Of a stretch of 18,288 nt of DNA, positions 7,121-14,643 are shown one piece after another. A program made the translations under genes and the position numbers. Source of the stretch: Lachnospiraceae bacterium UBA3401. GTDB lineage: Bacteria > Bacillota > Clostridia > Lachnospirales > Lachnospiraceae. Location of the stretch: positions 3,191-21,478 of the forward strand of contig DEPD01000085.1 in NCBI GenBank assembly GCA_002358575.1. The letters run 5' to 3'. A model generated the notes under the pieces. The model saw only the letters and a program-made list of their open reading frames with translations, had not been told where the DNA came from and did not search any database. Positions within the stretch are counted from its first letter, which is position 1. Each line of letters starts with the position of its first letter.

Positions 7121-8637
7121 TACACTTCCTTCATCAGTTCGTCAATCCCTGCCAAAATGTCCTTCTTTCGCTCTGTAAACAGCATGTCCTTATTATGTTT
7201 AAAGTAGGCTTCACAGCCATATTTGCCAATGAATTGTGATGTGTAACTGTTGATGGTCAACTCCGTCACCAAAATCAAAATCTCTTGACTACCTGCCTCA
7301 AAAGCCTCCTCACAAAATTGAAACACATTTGTCAGATTGCTGTCTGTCTGTGAGACAAGTTTTGTGAGTGCTTTTTTTCTCTTGTCAAAGTCTGTTTTTA
7401 GAAGCTTAAATGCCGCCTCTCCACTTGCTGGAACCTTTTGGGCAATCAATTTTAATTGATCGTCTAAGGCAGCTATTGTAATGTTCAGTACATACTCCCG
7501 ATCCGCAGAGAGATTTCCAGCCTTTTTTCCGACAGAAATTGCTTTTTGTTCTGCTGATATCTGCCGCTTGACAACCTCCAGAAAATCCTTCTCAACAACA
7601 AAATCCGCCCGCATTAGTTTTAGACAGTTCACAAGCTCCATCACTGCCCCTTCCTGTGCAGAAACTTCACGTAGTCCCCCAATCAATCCATCTATCAGCA
7701 AGCCTAAAAGAGACAAACGCTCATCAAATTTTGCCTCCTTAGCACGCTTGACAATCTCTTTCCCAGCCTTTCCAGCCATAATCTTGTCAATTTGATAATC
7801 AGATCGATATTTTTTAAATAAATCATAGTACACTGCAAAGCCTTTCGCAATCTTTTTATTCTGCAAATACTGTACAACAAGCTGCTCTGTAACAGGAATC
7901 TGCTTTTGCTCATACAATTTTATCATGTCAGAAAGGTCACTCCAGCCACGCGCTGTCACAAAACTTTTCCCGTCCACAGTGGTCTCTATTTTATAAAAGT
8001 CATCTTTTTTAATATCCAGATAAGTCGTTATTGCAGGGTGTGTACCTTTGACATAGGCGTATTCTTTCCATGCCTCATAATCCGCTTCCACATCAATGCG
8101 CTTTAATCGATCCCATGTCACAATATCAAATTCCCGCACAGAATTATTGTACTCTGGTGGATTTCCTGCTGTGACAACAATCCAACCGCCCGGGACACTG
8201 TGGCGTCCAAACGTCTTGTATTGCAAAAATTGCAGCATTGAGGGCGCAAGCGTCTCCGATACACAGTTAATCTCGTCAAGAAATAAAATCCCTTCCTGCA
8301 ACCCAGTCACTTCCATCAAATCATAAATCGACGCAATAATTTCACTCATTGTATACTCACTGACACTGTACTCCTCACCACCATAATTTTTCTTCACAAT
8401 AAATGGCAGCCCCAGCGCAGACTGTCTGGTGTGATGCGTCATAGAATAACTGACTAGACCAATCTGTAACTCCTGTGCAATCTGCTCCATAATTGCTGTT
8501 TTTCCAATGCCTGGCGCACCCATTAAAAAAATAGGGCGCTGCCTTTCAATAGGAATCACATAATTTTCAAACTGATCTTTTGTCAGATAAGCTGATACTG
8601 CATTTTTAATATCTTCTTTTGCCTGTTTAATATTCAT
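7120..8637 (-). CDS. MoxR-type AAA+ ATPase
   Basis: The protein has 505 residues. The AAA+ core occupies about residues 10-220: Walker A GAPGIGKT (40-47), Walker B ILFLDEIN (117-124), sensor-1 region VVTAGNPPEYN (154-164), and an arginine-bearing segment TWDRLKR (174-180) before the small domain. The H2-type loop and GGW region are as in AAA_5/MoxR proteins. Residues after about 250 are helical, mostly unrecognised, and longer than in minimal MoxR proteins. MoxR ATPases form hexamers that, with a VWA partner, remodel or activate other proteins. The expected partner is the DUF2201/VWA protein encoded at the other end of the operon, with four LRR paralogues between. Start: ATG at 8637, with AAAGGGG about 8 bases upstream, 28 bp after the preceding stop. 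It is the last gene of the operon and its TAA sits in the terminator-linked inverted repeat. Confidence 0.9.
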   Translation of the reverse strand: MNIKQAKEDIKNAVSAYLTKDQFENYVIPIERQRPIFLMGAPGIGKTAIMEQIAQELQIGLVSYSMTHHTRQSALGLPFIVKKNYGGEEYSVSEYTMSEIIASIYDLMEVTGLQEGILFLDEINCVSETLAPSMLQFLQYKTFGRHSVPGGWIVVTAGNPPEYNNSVREFDIVTWDRLKRIDVEADYEAWKEYAYVKGTHPAITTYLDIKKDDFYKIETTVDGKSFVTARGWSDLSDMIKLYEQKQIPVTEQLVVQYLQNKKIAKGFAVYYDLFKKYRSDYQIDKIMAGKAGKEIVKRAKEAKFDERLSLLGLLIDGLIGGLREVSAQEGAVMELVNCLKLMRADFVVEKDFLEVVKRQISAEQKAISVGKKAGNLSADREYVLNITIAALDDQLKLIAQKVPASGEAAFKLLKTDFDKRKKALTKLVSQTDSNLTNVFQFCEEAFEAGSQEILILVTELTINSYTSQFIGKYGCEAYFKHNKDMLFTERKKDILAGIDELMKEV

Positions 8638-8665
8638 TGTATAACCCCTTTCTCAAATCCCATTT

Positions 8666-10387
8666 TTATACGCAGTCCCATGCATTCAATACGCTATCAT
8701 CAATATACTGAAAAGGAAAACCATTTTCTTTACAGAAAGTCTCCGCATAACTTCCCTCAGGACAGTATATCATAAGTTTTGGATTTCTAGGAAATGCCAC
8801 ACCATAGTGATATCGTACTTCACAGGAATAATACTCTTTACATTTTTGGCATTCTTCCGTATTACAATGTTTTGGATCAATTGTCAGATTTTGAACAGAC
8901 TGCGGTAGGATAACTTCCTCTAAACAGCTACACTTTTCAAATGCCCTTGCTCCAATTTCAAGAACTCCCTCGCACAAATACACTTTTTTCAACTGGTTGC
9001 AGTTGGCAAATGCAAACGTACCAACGCTCTTAACTGTTCTAGGAATGATAATTGTTTTTAATGCGTCACATGCCCCAAATGCAAGCATTCCAATCTCCTG
9101 AACGCCCTCGGGAATTGTAATATTTTTCAGTGATCTGCATCCTCGAAAAGCATTGCTTTCAATTTTCTCTACGCCATTTGGAATCTTAATCTCTTTTAAC
9201 TTTGACATTTCACAAAATGCTCCATATCCAATTGCTGTAACAATACTCTTTCCTATTTTCTCTGGGACAACAACTTCTGTATCTATGCCTTTATAGTTGG
9301 TAATTACCAGTGTACCATCCTCTCTTTTTTTATAACTCCAAATTTTTCTCAGCGCTTCCACAGAATTTGGTGATATATTAAGTTCATGCATCATTTTTTT
9401 CTCAGCCTTTTCCTGTTCTGCGGCAAAGTCAGCAGTGCGGTTTTTATAATCCAAAAGCCATGCAAGCGCCTCTGTCTTTTTGTTTTTAGAAGCGTACTCT
9501 ATGATCTCATCTCGTTTTTTGGGTACGGAAAGCCAGCCTATACGCTCAATCACTGGCAGTGCATCCAAAACATCTTCATCAATTAAATTGCGAATGATTT
9601 GGTATTTCTTCATTTTGCCCTGTTGAAAATGGGCAAGAAAATATTCAAATATCTCTAAATCATGAAACCGCTTTTTCGTGATATCAAACATCTTTTCTGT
9701 ATAGTAGAATGGCTTTCCATGAAGTTCCAAAGCAAGCTGTTGCATAACATCAAGATAGTCCTTATCGGCAAGTTTTCCTGTCAGAGCGCCAAATTCATAC
9801 CAATATCCATCTGAAGCAATGCCCCCTTCTGTAACTGTATGAATACGTCTGTCAGAAAGCGTAACACCCTGTTTTCTGAGTTCTTCATAAATGACTTTAT
9901 CCTTTGCAAAAATCGCATAAAACAGCATCTCCTCTGGTTGAAACGAAATTTTTTCTTTCTGTGCAATAAAGTAATTTAACACAGTTATACGCTCTTCATC
10001 CGCAAGAAATAACAGCGATTTTCCCACTTCCCGCTTTGCGTTTTTTGTGAATTTCATGCCTTTGAGACAGCAAGCACCCTTTAATTCGCCGCGAAACACT
10101 TTCAGCAGATACAATGAGTAGTTTGTGCGATAATTTGCATACTTTTGCCCAATATAACAGTGATATATTATTTCCGTTTCTTCTGTTAATGGAAAATCAA
10201 AAGTTGCACCTTTTTCTACCAAAATCTTTACAATATCTAGTCCCCGAAAACGGCAGGCAAGCCCAAGCGCTGGCGCAGACATTTCCACATAGCCAAGCTT
10301 GTCATAAATTTTAGAAAGCTCCTCAGCAGAACAGTTAATTACCGCCTGCTCTAAAGCTTCTGCTTTTTCCTTTTGTGTAAGCTCCAT
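8666..10387 (-). CDS. Ankyrin-like/LRR_5 repeat protein, paralogue 4 (shortest array, 5 units)
   Basis: The protein has 573 residues and no signal peptide or membrane segment, so it is probably cytosolic. The N-terminal half is shared with the three upstream paralogues and has ankyrin-like helices: APALGLACRFRGLDIVKI (38-55), PEEMLFYAIFAKDKVIYEEL (151-170) and RDEIIEYASKNKKTEALAW (292-310). A linker around 334-385 ends in VVPEKIGKSIVTAIG. Five LRR_5 (BspA-type) units of about 23 residues follow (385-500), of the form AF-x2-C-x2-L-x2-I-x-IP-x2-V. A Cys-rich insert (508-524, Cys 508, 513, 516, 522) absent from the other paralogues precedes a degenerate AYCKENGF-type cap. LRR_5 and ankyrin folds bind proteins; no enzyme motif is seen. 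Start: ATG at 10387, with GGAGG 7 bases upstream. Gaps of 29 bp and 28 bp to its neighbours indicate one operon. Confidence 0.85.
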   Translation of the reverse strand: MELTQKEKAEALEQAVINCSAEELSKIYDKLGYVEMSAPALGLACRFRGLDIVKILVEKGATFDFPLTEETEIIYHCYIGQKYANYRTNYSLYLLKVFRGELKGACCLKGMKFTKNAKREVGKSLLFLADEERITVLNYFIAQKEKISFQPEEMLFYAIFAKDKVIYEELRKQGVTLSDRRIHTVTEGGIASDGYWYEFGALTGKLADKDYLDVMQQLALELHGKPFYYTEKMFDITKKRFHDLEIFEYFLAHFQQGKMKKYQIIRNLIDEDVLDALPVIERIGWLSVPKKRDEIIEYASKNKKTEALAWLLDYKNRTADFAAEQEKAEKKMMHELNISPNSVEALRKIWSYKKREDGTLVITNYKGIDTEVVVPEKIGKSIVTAIGYGAFCEMSKLKEIKIPNGVEKIESNAFRGCRSLKNITIPEGVQEIGMLAFGACDALKTIIIPRTVKSVGTFAFANCNQLKKVYLCEGVLEIGARAFEKCSCLEEVILPQSVQNLTIDPKHCNTEECQKCKEYYSCEVRYHYGVAFPRNPKLMIYCPEGSYAETFCKENGFPFQYIDDSVLNAWDCV

Positions 10388-10416
10388 CTTTATTCCTCCA
10401 TAAAGTCGTCTATTCC

Positions 10417-12369
10417 CTAGTCTTCACTGTTCCGAAACCGAAATCCCTTTCTTTTACAGTATGCCTCTGCTCTGCTCTTTTTCGGACAGATTACCGTTAC
10501 GTTGGGACACTTCTCAAACACATCACACTTTCCAGAAACATATTTTTTAGTCAATAAGTGTTGAACAGATTTCGGAATAGAAACCTCCTTTAAATTTGGA
10601 CATTTAAAAAATACACCATCTGCAATTTCCTGAACGCCCTCACAGATTTGTACACTTTCCAGTGCAATGCATTCATGAAATGTATGCTTTTTCATCTCAA
10701 TCACAGTGCCAGGAATTGTTATATTTTTTAGAGCAATACAATTATGAAACGCATATATACCAATTTCCTCAACACTTTCGCCAAGATTTATTTCCTTTAA
10801 TCGATAGCAATCTGCGAATGCGCGCTCCTCAATTTTCTTTAAGTGATTAGAAAAAGTTAGTTTTACTAGAGAATCACACTTTGCAAATGCCTCTGTCCCC
10901 ACTTCCTGAACGCCTTTTGGAATCTGTATCTCCTCTAAGGCTGACATTTCGTAAAATGCTCTTGCACCAATTTTTTCTAAACACTCTGGAAGAACAAGAT
11001 TTTTCAGCGAATGGCAAAACTCAAATGCATATTCACCAATTGCACGCACACCTCTTGGAATGTTGATTTCTACAAGTGCTGTCATATTATAAAAGGCACC
11101 CTCTCTAATCTCTTGAACTGTCTCTGGCAGAATTATTTTTGTAATTTTATGGTGATGTTCTACCTGCTCTGAGGTTCTTCTATTATAATAACTGTTCGAA
11201 AATGCATGTTTCCCAATTGCTGCGACAGTACTTTTTCCTATCTTGTCTGGAACAGTTACCTCAAATTCTGTGCCCTTGTAATTGGTGATAGTGAGCGTGC
11301 CATTCTCTTCCTTTTTATAACTCCAAATCTTCTTTAACGCAGTGACAGAATTCGGCGCAGCATTTAGTTCCCGCATCAATTTTTTATCTGCTCTCTGCTG
11401 TTCCGCAGCAAAGTCAGCAGTTCGGTTTTTAAAGTCCAAAATCCATGCCAACATCTCTGTCTTGTTGTTCTCTGTTGCATATGCTATGATTTCATCACGT
11501 CTTTTTGTGTTATTTAACCACCCTTCGCGCTCAATAATGGGCAGCGCATCCAACTGGTCTCGTTCCACAAAGTCCCGTATCATTTCAATTTTATTCATTT
11601 TTTCCCGCTTAAAATTGGAAAGGAAAAATTCAAATACATTCAAGTCATGAAACCGCTTTTTTGTAATTTGGTAGATATTTTCTGTAAAATGAAATTGTTT
11701 TCCATCTAGCTCTGCAAGAATCTGCTGCATAATACTGAGATAATCCTTGTCCGCTAATTGCTCTGTCAAAAGAATATACTCAAACCAATATCCATCCATT
11801 GCAATAGCGCCTTCTGTAAGCTTTTGTATACGAATCTTGGATAGCTTGATATTGTGTGCCTTCAACTCCTTTACAATAACAGTATCTTTAAAATAAATTG
11901 CATAGAACAACAATTCCTCTGGCTGAAATGCAATTTTTTCTCTCTGTTCCAAAAGATATCTCAGCACAGCGACGCGCTCCTTATCAGAGAGAAACGGCAA
12001 ACATGTTCCCGTATCTGTACTTGCATTTTGCTCCATTTTCATGCCTTCTACGCAGAAGATTTTCAAAACTTTTCCAAAGATTTTGAGCAGATACATTGCA
12101 TAATTTGTGCGATAATTCCCATACTTTTTTCCAATATAACAATGATATCTTTCTTCTATTTTTTTCGTAGATGGAAAGTCAAACGTCGCTCCTTTTTCCA
12201 CCAGTGCCTTTACCACGTCAAGCCCCCGAAAACGGCAGGCAAGACCAAGTGCCGGCGCAGACATTTCTATCTCCCCAAATTCATTATATATTATGCCAAG
12301 TTCCTCAACAGAACTATTGAGAACTGCGTGCTGTAACCGCGCTGCTTTTTCTTCCTGTGCAAGTTCCAT
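10417..12369 (-). CDS. Ankyrin-like/LRR_5 repeat protein, paralogue 3 (9 units)
   Basis: 650 residues from the chosen start. An upstream in-frame ATG (12375) would add two residues, but AAGGAG lies only 2-3 bases from it and 8 from the ATG at 12369, and the latter gives the MEL-x-Q start shared by the family. The N-terminal half is the same ankyrin-like module as in its neighbours, including SAPALGLACRFRGLDVVKAL near the N-terminus and the RRDEIIAYATENNKTEMLAW helix pair. Nine LRR_5 units follow. The first is enlarged by a polar insert with NSYYNRRTSEQVEHHHK, and the last is followed by a CPNVTVICPKKSRAEAYCKR cap. No export signal is visible. It is the third of four tandem copies and probably binds a protein partner of the MoxR/VWA machine; that role is inferred from position only. 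A hairpin at 12403-12438 lies just upstream. Confidence 0.85.
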   Translation of the reverse strand: MELAQEEKAARLQHAVLNSSVEELGIIYNEFGEIEMSAPALGLACRFRGLDVVKALVEKGATFDFPSTKKIEERYHCYIGKKYGNYRTNYAMYLLKIFGKVLKIFCVEGMKMEQNASTDTGTCLPFLSDKERVAVLRYLLEQREKIAFQPEELLFYAIYFKDTVIVKELKAHNIKLSKIRIQKLTEGAIAMDGYWFEYILLTEQLADKDYLSIMQQILAELDGKQFHFTENIYQITKKRFHDLNVFEFFLSNFKREKMNKIEMIRDFVERDQLDALPIIEREGWLNNTKRRDEIIAYATENNKTEMLAWILDFKNRTADFAAEQQRADKKLMRELNAAPNSVTALKKIWSYKKEENGTLTITNYKGTEFEVTVPDKIGKSTVAAIGKHAFSNSYYNRRTSEQVEHHHKITKIILPETVQEIREGAFYNMTALVEINIPRGVRAIGEYAFEFCHSLKNLVLPECLEKIGARAFYEMSALEEIQIPKGVQEVGTEAFAKCDSLVKLTFSNHLKKIEERAFADCYRLKEINLGESVEEIGIYAFHNCIALKNITIPGTVIEMKKHTFHECIALESVQICEGVQEIADGVFFKCPNLKEVSIPKSVQHLLTKKYVSGKCDVFEKCPNVTVICPKKSRAEAYCKRKGFRFRNSED

Positions 12370-12402
12370 CTTCATTTCTCCTTTATCCCCACTGATACAT
12401 TT

Positions 12403-12438
12403 TATACTGAGCGGTCAGTCTTTTCGACCGCCAGTATA
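12403..12438 (-). other. Intercistronic hairpin between LRR paralogues 2 and 3
   Basis: Arms TATACTG-A-GCGGTC (12403-12416) and GACCGC-CAGTATA (12426-12438) form a 13-bp stem with a single bulged A and a 9-base loop. It starts two bases after the stop codon of the upstream gene and ends about 33 bases before the next ATG. Neither strand has a following U-tract, so an mRNA stability or processing hairpin, or partial attenuation, is more likely than full termination. Confidence 0.7.
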
Positions 12439-12439
12439 A

Positions 12440-14617
12440 TTAATCAACAGCACTCCACATAAATCGAAATCCCTTCTCCTTACAATACGCTTCTGTTGGA
12501 CTCCCTTTCGGACAAATTACAGTCAGATTCGGACAAGCCCCAAACACCTCATAGACGATATTTCCATATTCCATAGATATTAGGCGCTGGACAGACGCGG
12601 GAACGTGTACCTCCCTCAGCGCATTGCAGCACCAAAAAATTCCTGCGTTAAGTTCCTCAACGCCCTCACAAATATATACGCTTTCTAGATTTTTACAGTC
12701 TGAAAATGCATACGTTTCAACACATATGATTGTCCCCGGAATTGTGACAGTTTTTAGCATATTACAACCAATAAATGCATGTTCACCAATTTCCTGAACG
12801 CCTTCACAAATACAAAGCGCCTCCATATTTCTGCAATCCGCAAACGCTTCCATTCCAATTTTTTTTACTGTTTTTGGAATGGTGATACTTTTTAAATTCT
12901 GACAAGCATAGAATGCACATTTACCGATTTCTTGAATACCCTCGCTAAGATACACCTCTCCTATCTTCCTACAGCTTGCAAATGCGTTCTCCTCAATCGT
13001 CTTTACTGTCCCAGGAATTATAAGCTTTCTTAAGGAATTGCATCCAGAGAACGCTTCTTTTCCAATTTTCTCTATATTGGGAGGAATCACCAGCTCTTTT
13101 AAGGAAGCGCAGCCATAAAACGCCCCCTCACAAATTTCTCGCATATCTTTATGAATATAAACTGCTTCCAGTTTCCGACAGTTATAGAACGCACCCTTTC
13201 CAATTTTTTCGATTTTTTCAGATAGGGCAAGTCCTCTTAGATGACAACAGCCAAAAAATCCATTTTCATCAATCTCTTTTACGCTTTCTGGAATATTGAT
13301 TTCTTCCAGCGACGACAGTTCATGAAAAGCACCTTTTCCAATATATGTAATTGTCTCTGGAAGTATAATTTTTCTAATTTTTTTATGCCGTTCTATTTGT
13401 TCTTTTGTCGTGCTTGGTTTGTACGCGTCCCCTGCAAAAACACCTTTTCCAATTGCTGTGACAACACTTTTCCCAATCTTTTCTGGAACGACAATTTCGG
13501 TCCTCGCACCTTTATAAGCGGTGATAATCAGAGTGTCATTCTCTTGCTTTCTAAAATTCCATACCTGTTTGAGTGCAGTCACGGAACCTGGCACTGCATT
13601 TAATTCCCGCATCAACTTTTTATCGGCCTTTTCCTGCTCGGCGGCGATATCCGCGGTACGATTTTTAAAATCAAGAAGCCACGCAAGTGCTTCTGTCTTC
13701 TTATTCTGCGAAGCATACGCTATCATTTCATCACACTTTTTTGGCGTGGCAAGCCAGCCTTCTCCCTCAACAACTGCCAATGCTTCAACGGCATTCTCGT
13801 CAATTAGACCACGTATAATATGAAATTTTTTCATTTTTTCTTGTCTAAAATGCGTGAGAAAAAACGAAAAGATATCTATATTATAAAAGCGTTTTTGCGT
13901 GATATCAAACATCTTTTCCGTAAAGCGAAATGGCTTTTCAGAAAGCTCTATAAAAAGTTGTTGCATCACATTTATATAATCCTTATCAGTTAGCTTTCCC
14001 GTCAGGGAGCCAAACTCAAACCAATAGCCATCCGCCAAGGTTCCCTCAGTCATTGCATAAGCACGTTTTTCTAAAAGTACAACAGCACACTTTTTTAGCT
14101 CTTTATAAATAACCATATCCTTTGCAAATATCGCATAAAAAAGCATCTCCTCCGGCTGAAAGGACAATTTTTCTTTCTTTTCCAGCAAAAAATGAAGCAC
14201 TGCAATTCGCTCCTTATCCGCAAGAAATGACAGAAACGTGCCATCGTCCCGCTTTGCTGTTTTGGTAAATTTCATGCCTTGTAGGCAACGGGCACCCTTT
14301 GGCCCCCCACGATAACTTTTCAGTAAGTACAGCGAATAATTTGTGCGGTAATTTTCGCGATAAGTAGCATGTTTTTCACCAATATGGCAATGATATGTCA
14401 ACTCAATCTCCTCAGTTGACGGAAAATCAAACGTTGCGCCTTTTTCCACCAACGCTTTTACCATATCCAGTCCGCGAAAACGACAGGCAAGCCCCAGTGC
14501 TGGCGCTGACATTTCCACATAACCAAGGGTATTATAAATCTTAGAAAGTTCCTCAACAGAACCGTTGAGAACAGTATGCTGCAACTGTTCAGCCTTTTCC
14601 TTCTGTGTAAGTTCCAT
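12440..14617 (-). CDS. Ankyrin-like/LRR_5 repeat protein, paralogue 2 (longest, 12 units)
   Basis: The protein has 725 residues and no signal peptide. It has the common N-terminal module: MELTQKEKAEQLQHTVLN, the ankyrin-like SAPALGLACRFRGLDMVKAL, the KKCDEMIAYASQNKKTEAL helices and the linker with VVPEKIGKSVVTAIG. Twelve LRR_5 units follow, the first enlarged by a polar insert as in paralogues 1 and 3. Units in the second half alternate between two subtypes, one ending in IPGTVKTI-like and the next in YICEGVQEI-like sequence. This points to growth by two-unit (46-residue) duplications. The array ends with CPNLTVICPKGSPTEAYCKE. Start: ATG at 14617, with AAGGGAG 7 bases upstream and 26 bp after the preceding stop. 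As with the other copies, a protein-binding role is the only one the domains support. Confidence 0.87.
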   Translation of the reverse strand: MELTQKEKAEQLQHTVLNGSVEELSKIYNTLGYVEMSAPALGLACRFRGLDMVKALVEKGATFDFPSTEEIELTYHCHIGEKHATYRENYRTNYSLYLLKSYRGGPKGARCLQGMKFTKTAKRDDGTFLSFLADKERIAVLHFLLEKKEKLSFQPEEMLFYAIFAKDMVIYKELKKCAVVLLEKRAYAMTEGTLADGYWFEFGSLTGKLTDKDYINVMQQLFIELSEKPFRFTEKMFDITQKRFYNIDIFSFFLTHFRQEKMKKFHIIRGLIDENAVEALAVVEGEGWLATPKKCDEMIAYASQNKKTEALAWLLDFKNRTADIAAEQEKADKKLMRELNAVPGSVTALKQVWNFRKQENDTLIITAYKGARTEIVVPEKIGKSVVTAIGKGVFAGDAYKPSTTKEQIERHKKIRKIILPETITYIGKGAFHELSSLEEINIPESVKEIDENGFFGCCHLRGLALSEKIEKIGKGAFYNCRKLEAVYIHKDMREICEGAFYGCASLKELVIPPNIEKIGKEAFSGCNSLRKLIIPGTVKTIEENAFASCRKIGEVYLSEGIQEIGKCAFYACQNLKSITIPKTVKKIGMEAFADCRNMEALCICEGVQEIGEHAFIGCNMLKTVTIPGTIICVETYAFSDCKNLESVYICEGVEELNAGIFWCCNALREVHVPASVQRLISMEYGNIVYEVFGACPNLTVICPKGSPTEAYCKEKGFRFMWSAVD

Positions 14618-14643
14618 TATTTTTCTCCCTTACAAAATCCTAC

